DNA of 64,000 nucleotides. It comes from Pandoraea pulmonicola (GTDB taxonomy: Bacteria; Pseudomonadota; Gammaproteobacteria; Burkholderiales; Burkholderiaceae). Below, piece by piece: positions 50,005 through 58,052 of this stretch (position 1 is the first letter of the stretch; each line of letters starts with the position of its first letter). The stretch spans positions 1,550,001-1,614,000 of the forward strand of contig NZ_CP010310.2 of NCBI RefSeq assembly GCF_000815105.2, in the 5' to 3' direction. The position numbers and the translations under genes were made by a program. The notes beneath the pieces were generated by a model. It ran no database searches, was not told where the DNA came from, and saw only the letters and a program-made list of their open reading frames with translations.

Positions 50005-51081
50005 TCACACAGGTCGCGCGTCAGCCGCGCGGAGCCGCTTCTCACCGTGCCGGGTCAGGCTGCCGTCTTCACGAAGATAATGTCTTATTGCCCAAGGCGG
50101 GACATCGGCCCGCCTAGCCAGTCCGCTGAGCCCGCCCGCGGCCTCGATCCCCGCCGGGCCGAGGGTCACCCACTTCTGCAACATGGCGTTGGTGATCTCC
50201 GCGCGGCTGCGCAGGTAGAGGCGCTCTTCGCCGTGCCGGGTCAGGCGCCCGTCTTCACGAAGGCAACTTCGCAACTCCGTCTCCGAGACATTGGTTAGCG
50301 TGGCCAGACCGTCGAGCCCGCCCACATCCTCGAGTCCATCGGGGCCGAGGTACGTCCACTGTCGCAACATGGTGTTGGTGATCTCCGCTTGGCTGCGCAG
50401 GTTGAGGTGATCTTTGCCGCGCCGGGTCAGGCTGCCGTCTTCACGAAGGTAACTTCGCACCATCGCAGCCGGGACATTGTCCTGCTTGGCCAGGCCATCG
50501 AGCCCACCCGCAGCCTCGATCCTCTCAGGGCCGAGGCGTGCCCACCGTCGTATCAAGGTGTTGGTGATCCCCCCGTGGCAGTCAGGGTAGAGCATGTTTT
50601 CGCCGATCGGGGTCAGGCGGCCATCTTTACGAAGGTAATGTCGCAGTGCCGCCGCTGGGACGTTGACCAGCCTCGCCAGACCGTCGAGCCCACCTGCGAC
50701 CTCAAACTCCTCCCGATCGAGCTCCGCCAACAGCCGCAACATGGTGGGGGTGATCTTCGCTTTCCCGCCCGAGACACCAGTCTCTTGTCGAGGGATTTGG
50801 GCCGGGAACGGCATTGAAACAGCATCCTCTCTGTCGCTCGCGTTCTGGGGTGATGAACGTCGTTCCGATTCGCTGTTCGAGGCGATCCTCAGTGATGCGA
50901 GGGACAGTGGTCGTTGGGTCGAGCTCGACGGCATGTCGGGCCACTCATCGGCCTGACGCACCGCGCACACATTGGCAGCCAACGCGGTGGGCGGGTGTGC
51001 ACTCTGTCGAGGCTGCGCCGATGTTGACGCCACCGCTGGGGACTGAGAGCGCGGGGCTCCAAGACTGGGGAGTGGATCCAT
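50005..51081 (-). CDS. HTH-repeat protein B (four modules)
   Basis: A 358-residue protein. N-terminus MDPLPSLGAPRSQSP, low-complexity Ser/Pro/Ala stretch, ANVCAVRQADEWP motif and ERRSSP patch, then four modules of ~61 residues. Each has GGLDGLAxxxNVP, a Y/C-L recognition-type helix end (RHYLRKDG, RSYLREDG, RSCLREDG, RHYLREDG) and a GxxxL tail. The ATG at 51081 is chosen because it aligns with proteins A and C and because ~100 bases upstream are homologous to those of A. Transcribed divergently from A. Function unknown; the helix-turn-helix grammar suggests nucleic-acid binding. Confidence 0.8.
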   Translation of the reverse strand: MDPLPSLGAPRSQSPAVASTSAQPRQSAHPPTALAANVCAVRQADEWPDMPSSSTQRPLSLASLRIASNSESERRSSPQNASDREDAVSMPFPAQIPRQETGVSGGKAKITPTMLRLLAELDREEFEVAGGLDGLARLVNVPAAALRHYLRKDGRLTPIGENMLYPDCHGGITNTLIRRWARLGPERIEAAGGLDGLAKQDNVPAAMVRSYLREDGSLTRRGKDHLNLRSQAEITNTMLRQWTYLGPDGLEDVGGLDGLATLTNVSETELRSCLREDGRLTRHGEERLYLRSRAEITNAMLQKWVTLGPAGIEAAGGLSGLARRADVPPWAIRHYLREDGSLTRHGEKRLRAADARPV

Positions 51082-51144
51082 GGCTTCACATGATAGAAAT
51101 TTCTGAGATCGTGATTCACTGTCGCATGGTCTCGCCGTTCGCGC

Positions 51145-51159
51145 TTTCATGAATCGCTC
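51145..51159 (-). promoter_or_regulatory. GAGCGATTCATGAAA box upstream of HTH-repeat gene B
   Basis: The box (minus strand) lies 64 bases before the ATG at 51081. An identical box is at the same distance before gene A, and a close relative (GAGCGATTTATGCAA) lies before genes D and E. It is a candidate binding site for a common regulator. Confidence 0.6.
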
Positions 51160-51435
51160 AGTGCGCGGTGTGTTCGGCCGGTTGGCTTCCGTTACGGTAA
51201 GCAGTGCTGAACGAGTCGATGTGAACCAGAAGCTGCGGCTATGTAATCAGGGGAGAGGACCGACGGCGACAAACCGCTATTCGCCGCCTTTCTCGTGGGT
51301 AGTCGCCCGATGCTCACGCGTTGACTGCGTTTTGTCACAACACATTTTCTGGCGGCCTCGGTTTTCGACTGAGTGAATTTAATTCCAGCATCGCTTACCG
51401 CGACAGAACTTATCCAGCCGGGCACGTCGCGCACT
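51160..51435. other. centre of the divergent A/B intergenic region
   Basis: No gene is seen. The two flanks (51082-51160 and 51425-51513) are inverted copies of one another, covering the boxes and ribosome-site regions of genes B and A. The middle is unique and AT-richer than the surroundings. Confidence 0.5.
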
Positions 51436-51450
51436 GAGCGATTCATGAAA
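51436..51450 (+). promoter_or_regulatory. GAGCGATTCATGAAA box upstream of HTH-repeat gene A
   Basis: Lies 64 bases from the end of the box to the ATG at 51514, the same spacing as for gene B. Part of a conserved ~95-bp leader (…GGCGAGACCATGAGACAG… TGTGAAGCC) shared by both genes. Confidence 0.6.
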
Positions 51451-51513
51451 GCGCGGATGGCGAGACCATGAGACAGTCAATCGCGATCGCAAAAATCTCT
51501 GTCATGTGAAGCC

Positions 51514-53730
51514 ATGGATTCACTTCTCAGCCTTGGAGCCACGCGCTCTCAGCCGCCAGCGGCTGCGTCAGCGTCGGGGCAGCCTCGCCAGAATGCACGG
51601 CCGCCAACGCCGTTGGCTGCCGATGTGCGTGCAGTGCATCAAGCCGATGGGGAGGCCGCCATACCGTCGAGCTCGGCCCAACGACCGCTTTCCCCCGCAA
51701 CACCGGAAATCATCTCGAACCAGGGAACGGAAAAGCGTTCAGCACCACAGGACGTCAGCAGTGGAATGGATGCCGATTCAATGCCACCCCCAGCCAAAAT
51801 CCCTCGACAGGAGACTGGTGCGTCGGGCACGAAAGCGAGGATCACCGACGCCATGTTGCAGTTATGGGGGGGCCTCGGTGCCATGGGGATTAAGGCCGCG
51901 GGCGGGCTCGACGGTCTGGCCAGACAGGCCAACGTTTCGGAGCCGGCACTGCGAAGTTACCTTCGTGCGGACGGCCGCCTGACCCAGCGCGGCGAAGACC
52001 GACTCAACCCGGACAAGAGAGCGAAGATCACTGGTGCCATGTTGCAGGAGTGGAAGGGTCTCGGCCCGGCGGGGATCAAGGCCGCGGGTGGGCTCGGCGG
52101 TGTGGCCAGGCGGGCCAATGTCCCGGCGGCAGCGCTGAAAAATTACCTTCGTGCCGACGGCAGCCTGACCCAGATCGGCGAAGAACGGCTCAACCCGGAC
52201 GGGAAAGTGAAAATCACCAACGTCATGTTGCAGAAGTTGAGGGATCTCGGCCCGGCGGGGATCAAGACCGTGGGCGGGCTCGGCGGCGTGGCCAGGCGGG
52301 ATAATGTCCCGGTTAGAGCCCTGCGAAGCTACCTTCGCGCAGACGGCAGCCTGACTCAGCGTGGCGAGGACCGGCTTACCCCGGGCAGGAAAGCGAAGAT
52401 CACCAACGCCCTGTTACAGAAGTGGAAGGCCCTCGGTGAGACGGGGATCGAGGCCGCGGGTGGGCTCGACGGCGTGGCCAGGCGTGACAATGTCACGGCT
52501 ACGGCACTGAAACACTACCTTCGTGCCGACGGCAGCCTGACCCAGCGCGGCGAAGACCGGCTCAACCCCGCCCCGGGCAGGAAAGCGAAGATCACTAACG
52601 CCCTGTTGCAGAAGTGGAAGGCCCTCGGCGAGACGGGGATCGAGGCCGCGGGTGGGCTCGACGGCGTGGCCAGGGAGGACAATGTCCCGGCTGGAGCGCT
52701 GAAAAACTACCTTCGCGCAGACGGCCGCCTGTCCAAGCGCGGCGAAGACCGGATCAACCCCGCCCTGAACGGGCAAGCGAAGATCACCGACGCCATGTTG
52801 CAGAAATGGAAGGACCTCGGCCGGGCGGGGATCGAGGCCGCGGGTGGGCTCGACGGCCTGGCCAGGCAGGACAATGTCCCGGCTGGGGCGCTGAAAAATT
52901 ACCTTCACGCAGACGGCAGCCTGACCCAGACCGGCGAAGACAGGCTCAACCCGCGCAGGCAAGCGAAGGTCACCGACGCCATGCTGCAGTTATGGAGGAC
53001 GCTCGGCCGGGCGGGGATTGAGGCCGCGGGTGGGCTCGACGGCCTGGCCAGGCGGAGCAATGTCCCGGCTGTGGCACTGAAACACTACCTTCGTGCCGAC
53101 GGCAGCCTGAGCCGGCGCGGCGAAGACCGGCTCAACCCGATCAGGAAGGCGAAGATTACCGATGCCATGTTGCAGAAGTGGAAGGACCTCGGCCGGGCGG
53201 GGATTGATGCCGCGGGTGGGCTCGACGGCCTGGCCAGACAGGCCAATGTCCCGGTCGCGGCACTGAAACACTACCTTCGTGCAAATGGCCGCCTGAGCCA
53301 GCGCGGCGAAGACCGGCTGAGCCCGGTCGGGAAAGCGAAGATCACCGACGCCATGTTGCAGAAGTGGAAGACCCTCGGCAAGGCGGGGATTGAGGCTGCG
53401 GGTGGACTCGACGGCCTGGCCAGGCAGGACCATGTCCCGGCTGTGGCACTGAAAAATTACCTTCATGCGGACGGCCGCCTGAGCCAGCGCGGCGAAGACC
53501 GGCTGAGCCCGGCCGGGAAAGCGAAGATCACGGACGCCCTGTTACAGAAGTGGAAGGACCTCGGCAAAGCGGGGATTGATGCCGCGGGTGGGCTCAATGG
53601 TGTGGCCAGACGAGACAATGTCCGGGCTGGGGCGCTAAAAAATTACCTTTATGCCGACGGCAGCCTGACTCCACTCGGCGAGAGCCGGCTCCGCAAGGCT
53701 GGCGAGGTTCATGTGACTGGCAATGCTTAA
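51514..53730 (+). CDS. HTH-repeat protein A: ten tandem helix-turn-helix-like modules
   Basis: A 738-residue protein I cannot place in a named family. Residues 1-108 are Ser/Pro/Ala-rich with ADVRAVHQADG, KRSAP (74-78) and PPPAKIPRQ (91-99), the basic parts resembling a nuclear-localisation-type patch. From residue ~109 ten modules of 62-64 residues follow: ITDAMLQKWKDLGxAGI, then AAGGLDGLARxxNVPAxAL, KxYLRADGxLTQRGEDRL. The middle reads as a canonical helix-turn-helix (LAxxxxVPxxALKxYL). The two residues before NV vary between modules (QA, RA, RD, ED, QD, RS) while flanks are nearly fixed. There is no signal peptide or membrane span. Divergent from B with a duplicated leader. DNA or protein binding is inference. 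Confidence 0.82.
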   Translation: MDSLLSLGATRSQPPAAASASGQPRQNARPPTPLAADVRAVHQADGEAAIPSSSAQRPLSPATPEIISNQGTEKRSAPQDVSSGMDADSMPPPAKIPRQETGASGTKARITDAMLQLWGGLGAMGIKAAGGLDGLARQANVSEPALRSYLRADGRLTQRGEDRLNPDKRAKITGAMLQEWKGLGPAGIKAAGGLGGVARRANVPAAALKNYLRADGSLTQIGEERLNPDGKVKITNVMLQKLRDLGPAGIKTVGGLGGVARRDNVPVRALRSYLRADGSLTQRGEDRLTPGRKAKITNALLQKWKALGETGIEAAGGLDGVARRDNVTATALKHYLRADGSLTQRGEDRLNPAPGRKAKITNALLQKWKALGETGIEAAGGLDGVAREDNVPAGALKNYLRADGRLSKRGEDRINPALNGQAKITDAMLQKWKDLGRAGIEAAGGLDGLARQDNVPAGALKNYLHADGSLTQTGEDRLNPRRQAKVTDAMLQLWRTLGRAGIEAAGGLDGLARRSNVPAVALKHYLRADGSLSRRGEDRLNPIRKAKITDAMLQKWKDLGRAGIDAAGGLDGLARQANVPVAALKHYLRANGRLSQRGEDRLSPVGKAKITDAMLQKWKTLGKAGIEAAGGLDGLARQDHVPAVALKNYLHADGRLSQRGEDRLSPAGKAKITDALLQKWKDLGKAGIDAAGGLNGVARRDNVRAGALKNYLYADGSLTPLGESRLRKAGEVHVTGNA
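51838..53712 (+). repeat. ten 186-192-bp in-frame repeats of HTH-repeat gene A
   Basis: Units begin at codons for ITDAMLQ/ITNALLQ and run to the Lys before the next Ile-Thr. Eight units are 62 codons; units 4 and 5 have two extra residues in the loop after RLNP (RLNPAPGRKAK, RINPALNGQAK). DNA identity between units is high, with differences concentrated at the two codons before Asn-Val and in the K(N/H)Y helix. Confidence 0.88.
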
Positions 53731-53982
53731 AATATTTTTGGTATCCTATATATTTCATTCTGCTGAACCGCAGCTTTTCCGACAACGCTCGACGCATTGA
53801 ATAGCGGGACGGCGGCTCAGGGCGTCTCCATCTGCTCAGCCAGTTGTACGCGGAGGCAGAAAGCCGCTTGTCGGAAATCGCTCGATTCGCCGACGCAGCC
53901 TACGTCGCAGGATTCGCCTGCGAGCGCCGCTACGATGCGCTGAGGCCAAAAGAGGGTATGAACCGACCTCCTTGGCAAAACG
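53731..53982. other. AT-rich spacer between convergent HTH-repeat genes A and D
   Basis: Begins with an AT-rich stretch (TTTTTGGTATCCTATATATTTC). The part near 53860-53910 is about 75-80% identical by eye to 55740-55800 downstream of gene E, showing that the 3' flank was duplicated along with genes D and E. Confidence 0.5.
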
Positions 53983-55506
53983 CTAACCTGCATCTTGTGG
54001 GGCGATTTTCACCAGCAGGCTCAATCCCATTGCGGTTAGCTTGCCTTCTGCCGTTACATATTTACGTACTGCAAAGGGACTCAGGCCGAGCCTTTGCGTC
54101 CACGCCTGCCGGTCAAACGGGCCGCCGCTGGCCAGTTCCTCGCGCAGCGCCAGCAGGTCTCGCGGTTCCACGATCCTCATGACAGGCGTCGGGTGCGGAG
54201 GAGCGGCTGGCTCCCGGAGTTTTTTTGCATCTTTCCAAACCGTGCCCTGGGGCACTGCGTATCTGTCGGCAAACGCTGACACACTAAACGGGCGGTTACT
54301 GTCCACCTCGGACTTTAGCACTTGCCAATAGTCAGTCTCCAGGCGCACGTTGGACCTTACGGCTTTCCCTTTGATCCTGCTCAACCTTAACTTTGCCAGG
54401 GGCCTCAGTTCTGCCTTCCGCGTGTCCCAGTCGACCACACGCACATAAGCGCCTACCGAACGCTTGTTCAGGCCGTGCCGTCGCGCAAACTCTGCCGTGT
54501 TGAACGAGCGGTGGCTGTCCACCTCGGCCTCCAGCGCCAGAAGGACGTCATCCCCGATCTTGGTGGAACTGGCACTCTCTCCGGCAATCCGAGCCAGTCT
54601 TTTGCGGGCGGGCACCGTCAGGTCATTGTGAAGCACGTAATAATCCAACTGAGGCTTGTTCACTCCTAGCGCTTTCGCAAGTTCCCCCTTGTTGAGCAGC
54701 TGGCCGGTGGTCTGCGCCGCCTGGACGGCAGACTGGATAGCGAGCAGCGTTTCGTCGTTGACCGTCTTGCTGGTTTTTGGGGGAGGAGGCGTTACGTTGG
54801 TTACGTTGGCGGTTAGCTCGCTGTCGGCGCGCGAGGGGGCGGCGCGTTTTCGCTCTGCGCGAGCACCGGGGGAAGGTTGCCGCTGGACTGAGTCCGACGT
54901 CCTGTCGGTCGACGCCTCGGTATTGGCGTACGTCGTTGGTTTGGACGGCGTCATGGCCGGCGGGTCCGGTGCGGCATCCCTATCGGTCAGCATCCATTCG
55001 CGGATCGGCGCGGGTGCTTCAGGGGACGGTGATGGCACGTCGTTCAGTGCTTGGGCATCGACGCCCCGCTCCAAGCTCTCTTGAATAGCCTCAAACCTAT
55101 CCAATAGTTGCGATGTCCCGGGAGACGGCGGCTGTCTGAGGAAGTCCAGCAAGGCATCCGTCATCTCGGTGTGGACACGCGCTTGCGTTCGCCCGCCTGC
55201 CTGATTCGCCTGGTGAACTGAGCGCACATTGGCGCCGACGGGAGCCGGCTGCGTTGATGTTGACGTCAACGGGTTCACGTTTCCCGGAGGCAGTTCGGTG
55301 ACCGTCGTCGTTCTGAGGGGCGACAGGAGTTGACTCAAACTCGACGGCGTTCGGGACCACCCGTTATCCCGACGCACTTCTTGCACCTCAGTGCCGAGGG
55401 TGGGCGACTGCGCTGAAGTCGAGGCTGGCGGGGTTGGCTGTGCCGACGTTGAGGCCGTCACGGGGAACCGGGCATCCGAGGCCACGGCGCCGGAAATGGG
55501 ATACAT
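53983..55506 (-). CDS. HTH-repeat protein D (four divergent modules)
   Basis: A 507-residue protein. The low-complexity N-terminus contains TEVQEVRRDNGWSRTPSS and a second ANVRSVHQANQ, then ERKRAAPSRAD (basic patch). From residue ~255 come four modules: LLNKGELAKALGVNKPQLDY / FNTAEFARRHGLNKRSVGAY / FSVSAFADRYAVPQGTVWKD / FDRQAWTQRLGLSPFAVRKY. The last continues VTAEGKLTAMGLSLL, matching YLRADGSLTQRGEDRL of protein A, so the module grammar is shared though identity is low. Start ATG 55506 follows GAGATAAG. It is a tandem paralogue of E. No secretion signal is recognised. Function unknown. Confidence 0.78.
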   Translation of the reverse strand: MYPISGAVASDARFPVTASTSAQPTPPASTSAQSPTLGTEVQEVRRDNGWSRTPSSLSQLLSPLRTTTVTELPPGNVNPLTSTSTQPAPVGANVRSVHQANQAGGRTQARVHTEMTDALLDFLRQPPSPGTSQLLDRFEAIQESLERGVDAQALNDVPSPSPEAPAPIREWMLTDRDAAPDPPAMTPSKPTTYANTEASTDRTSDSVQRQPSPGARAERKRAAPSRADSELTANVTNVTPPPPKTSKTVNDETLLAIQSAVQAAQTTGQLLNKGELAKALGVNKPQLDYYVLHNDLTVPARKRLARIAGESASSTKIGDDVLLALEAEVDSHRSFNTAEFARRHGLNKRSVGAYVRVVDWDTRKAELRPLAKLRLSRIKGKAVRSNVRLETDYWQVLKSEVDSNRPFSVSAFADRYAVPQGTVWKDAKKLREPAAPPHPTPVMRIVEPRDLLALREELASGGPFDRQAWTQRLGLSPFAVRKYVTAEGKLTAMGLSLLVKIAPQDAG

Positions 55507-55607
55507 TGAACTTATCTCACGGAAGCGCTTTCGTGCGCGGCATGCTCATCATTGTCGGTGGCACGGCACGTGTATTTTCATTGTCACAGACGCTGCACTG
55601 TCTACAC

Positions 55608-55622
55608 TTGCATAAATCGCTC
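55608..55622 (-). promoter_or_regulatory. GAGCGATTTATGCAA box upstream of HTH-repeat gene D
   Basis: Lies 102 bases before the ATG at 55506. Identical to the box before gene E and differs at two positions from the boxes before A and B. Confidence 0.55.
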
Positions 55623-55832
55623 TTTTGCCATTGTGCAAATGCGGCGATGTGCCAGACGTAGCGCAGTCGAGCTGGCGCAAATTCGACCCCTTTCCCCAGG
55701 CGGAGCGGCATTGGCTCAGTCGGCTGGACTCAGGGTTTGGAAGTCGCTCGTCAGAAATCGCTCGGTTCGCTGATGCAGCCTCCATCGCAGGGCGTGCCTG
55801 TCGAGATCAAAAGAGGGCATGAGACAGCGCTT

Positions 55833-57140
55833 TCAAGAAACGCTATCGTGCATCTTTCGCGCCAGTGAGTCTTGATCCAGCAGACTCAATCCCAACTCGG
55901 TCAACTCACCTTCCAGCGTTACGTATTTACATACCGAATAGATGCTCAGACTGCGCTCTTGCGCCCAATCTGACCGGTCAAACGGACCGCCGCGAGCCCG
56001 CTCGTCACGCAGCGCCAGCAAGTCTTGCGGCTCCACGCGCCTCATCACAGACCCGAAGCGCCGTGGGGCGGTGGGTGCCACGCTCCCAAGCCCCATAGCC
56101 TGCGAGGCGCTTTGCTCCCGAAGTGTTTTGACATGCCTTCGTACTGTGCTATGAGGCACTGAGTATCTGTCGCCAAACGCTCTTGCATTAAACGGGCGCA
56201 CACTGTGCACCTCGAACTTCAGCGTCGGCCAGTAGTCAGGTGCCAATCGTACATTGGGCCCGCGAGCTTTCCTCTTGACCTTGTCCACGCCTCTCGTCTT
56301 CGGCTTGACGCCAGTATTTCCCCCGACGAGCTGAGTCAACCGGTTCCGTGCTTCCGCTGTCAGTGCATTGTCGACCACATACAAGCCTAACGTCTCGCGG
56401 GGCACGCCGAGCGCTTGCGCAAGCGCTGCAGTGTCAAGTGCCTGGCCGATAGTCTGGGCTGCCTCGACGGCCGCCTGAATAGCCAGCAGCGTTTCGTCGG
56501 CAATCACCTTGACCGGGATTTTTGTCGGAGGAGGCGGTAATCCAGTGCGATACCAACTGTCTGCGCGTTGGGGGGCCGCACGCTTTTGTCCAGTGCGGGC
56601 GTCGAGGAGGGGCGGTTGTCGGAATGAACCTGACGGCCTGCTGGTCAACGCTGCGGTATCGGTAGGCGTCGTTGACATGCCCGGATACCTCGTTAGCAGG
56701 TTCGGCGTTTCGGAGAAGGGGGGCCATTGGTTCGAACTCGAGGGCGGGCCGACCAACGCGCCGACATTGGCCTGCTGCGCCGGCGCGGCGTCGAGGAGTG
56801 TCAACATCCCATCGAGCACCAGCGCTGATGTCGGTTGTGGACGGGCCGAACTCGATGGCCGGTCGGCCAATGCGTCGACGCGGGTATGGGATTCCTGAGA
56901 GACGGGCCACCGACCCTCGAATCCCGAGGCCTGCCCAGCGACTGTCGGTGTCCTGCTGGAGACCAGGAGTTGGTTCATTCTCAACGAAAAACGGGGCCAT
57001 CTGCCGGCCTGACGTACTTCGCGCACGTTGGCGCCAAGTGCGTTTGGCAGCGTTGAAGTTGACGTAGTCGATTGGGCGGACGTCGACGTTGTCACAAGGG
57101 GGTGGGAGCGCGGGGCCCCAGCGCCGGAAACGGGACACAT
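55833..57140 (-). CDS. HTH-repeat protein E (three divergent modules)
   Basis: A 435-residue paralogue of D. The N-terminus has ANVREVRQAGRWP and a long Pro/Ser/Thr-rich region, then QKRAAPQRAD. Modules are LDTAALAQALGVPRETLGLY, FNARAFGDRYSVPHSTVRRH and FDRSDWAQERSLSIYSVCKY followed by VTLEGELTELGLSLL. The second module of D is missing, replaced by a short basic linker (KPKTRGVDKVKRKARG). The ATG at 57140 aligns with gene D and follows GAGGAAA; an upstream in-frame start adds 15 unrelated residues. D and E form a tandem duplication of about 1.8 kb. Confidence 0.78.
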   Translation of the reverse strand: MCPVSGAGAPRSHPLVTTSTSAQSTTSTSTLPNALGANVREVRQAGRWPRFSLRMNQLLVSSRTPTVAGQASGFEGRWPVSQESHTRVDALADRPSSSARPQPTSALVLDGMLTLLDAAPAQQANVGALVGPPSSSNQWPPFSETPNLLTRYPGMSTTPTDTAALTSRPSGSFRQPPLLDARTGQKRAAPQRADSWYRTGLPPPPTKIPVKVIADETLLAIQAAVEAAQTIGQALDTAALAQALGVPRETLGLYVVDNALTAEARNRLTQLVGGNTGVKPKTRGVDKVKRKARGPNVRLAPDYWPTLKFEVHSVRPFNARAFGDRYSVPHSTVRRHVKTLREQSASQAMGLGSVAPTAPRRFGSVMRRVEPQDLLALRDERARGGPFDRSDWAQERSLSIYSVCKYVTLEGELTELGLSLLDQDSLARKMHDSVS

Positions 57141-57239
57141 GGATTTTCCTCGCGGAAGCTTTTTCGAGCGCGGCGCGCCCGTCATTGTCGATGGCGCACC
57201 GTGGGTAATTCATTGTTGCAGAGGCTGCGTCATCAGCCT

Positions 57240-57254
57240 TTGCATAAATCGCTC
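57240..57254 (-). promoter_or_regulatory. GAGCGATTTATGCAA box upstream of HTH-repeat gene E
   Basis: Lies 100 bases before the ATG at 57140, in the same position as the identical box of gene D. It is the fourth member of this box set in 6 kb. Confidence 0.55.
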
Positions 57255-57288
57255 ATGCGGCACGGTGCAATGGCGGGCGCGGTGAGCA

Positions 57289-57501
57289 TTACTCGTTCTT
57301 TCGATATGGCTCGGGGATTACGAACACCTCGTCGGCCCGGGCATAGCCACCGTCCTTGACCTCTTCGATCAGAACCATGGTGTGCGGGCGAGCGTGCTCC
57401 GAGAAATACTCCACCAGCATTGCGGTCGTCCGATAGACGATCTCTTCTTTCTGAGTACGGCTAAGTGCAGCCTCGGGAACCTTGAAATTGACAAATGGCA
57501 T
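57289..57501 (-). CDS. 4-oxalocrotonate tautomerase-family protein
   Basis: A 70-residue tautomerase. The N-terminus MPFVNFKVPEAALSRTQKEEIV gives the catalytic Pro1 after Met removal, and the chain continues MVLIEEVKDGGYARADE as in the family. Such small enzymes catalyse keto-enol tautomerisation with an N-terminal proline. ATG 57501 is chosen over one three codons earlier because Pro must be first. The LysR fragment divergent from it suggests a regulator-enzyme pair whose regulator was lost. Confidence 0.87.
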   Translation of the reverse strand: MPFVNFKVPEAALSRTQKEEIVYRTTAMLVEYFSEHARPHTMVLIEEVKDGGYARADEVFVIPEPYRKNE

Positions 57502-57527
57502 GATCTTCACGCTTTCCGGCTGATTAG

Positions 57528-57932
57528 CGCGATGAATTCGTCACCATCGTCGCCAGCGACAATCCGGCAGCTCGACGCGGAATGAACATGAAAACCTATC
57601 TCGCGCTGCAGCACGTGCTGGTGTCTTCGGAAGGAGAACGACACGGCATCGTGGATCAGGCGCTGGCGCAGCAGGGCAAGAAGCGCACGCTGGCGTTGAC
57701 GCTGCCGCAGATGTTTGCCGCACCGGCCGTCGTGGCATGCACGAGCATGACGGCCACGGTCCTGAAGCGGGTGGCACTCCGTTCCCCGGCTGGCCGGCGA
57801 TTGGCGCTGTTCCCGCCGCCTGTCGCGCTGCCGGAAATCGTATTTGACCTGATCTGGCATCGCCGAAGCGATAACCACCCGGCACAGCAGTGGTTGAGGG
57901 CACTGATCGAGTCGACGGCGACATCGCTGTGA
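57528..57932 (+). pseudogene. LysR-family regulator, C-terminal fragment
   Basis: The frame from 57528 reads EFVTIVASDNPAARRG, then KTYLALQHVLVSSEGERHGIV and ends PEIVFDLIWHRRSDNHPAQQWLRALIE, which is the C-terminal third of the LysR substrate-binding domain (the LxWHxRxxxDPAHxWLR signature). The DNA-binding domain is missing and a TAG stands just upstream, so the gene is truncated by deletion. Confidence 0.82.
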
Positions 57933-58052
57933 CCTTCCGCACAGCGTGTTGCGACGGACCTTTCTCGAACCCGGGACGGTTGGATTCGCCTTTCCGCGAA
58001 GCCGTGCGAGCGCAGGTTTATGCCCGTGGACCGGGTGATTTCATGCCAATCG

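Noticed and set aside
51838..53712. Idea that the HTH-repeat proteins are TAL effectors
   Set aside because: The MDP-type start, Pro-rich N-terminus and a variable residue pair are reminiscent, but the modules are ~62 rather than 33-35 residues and lack the TAL core (VVAIAS-xx-GGKQALE). Treated as analogy only.
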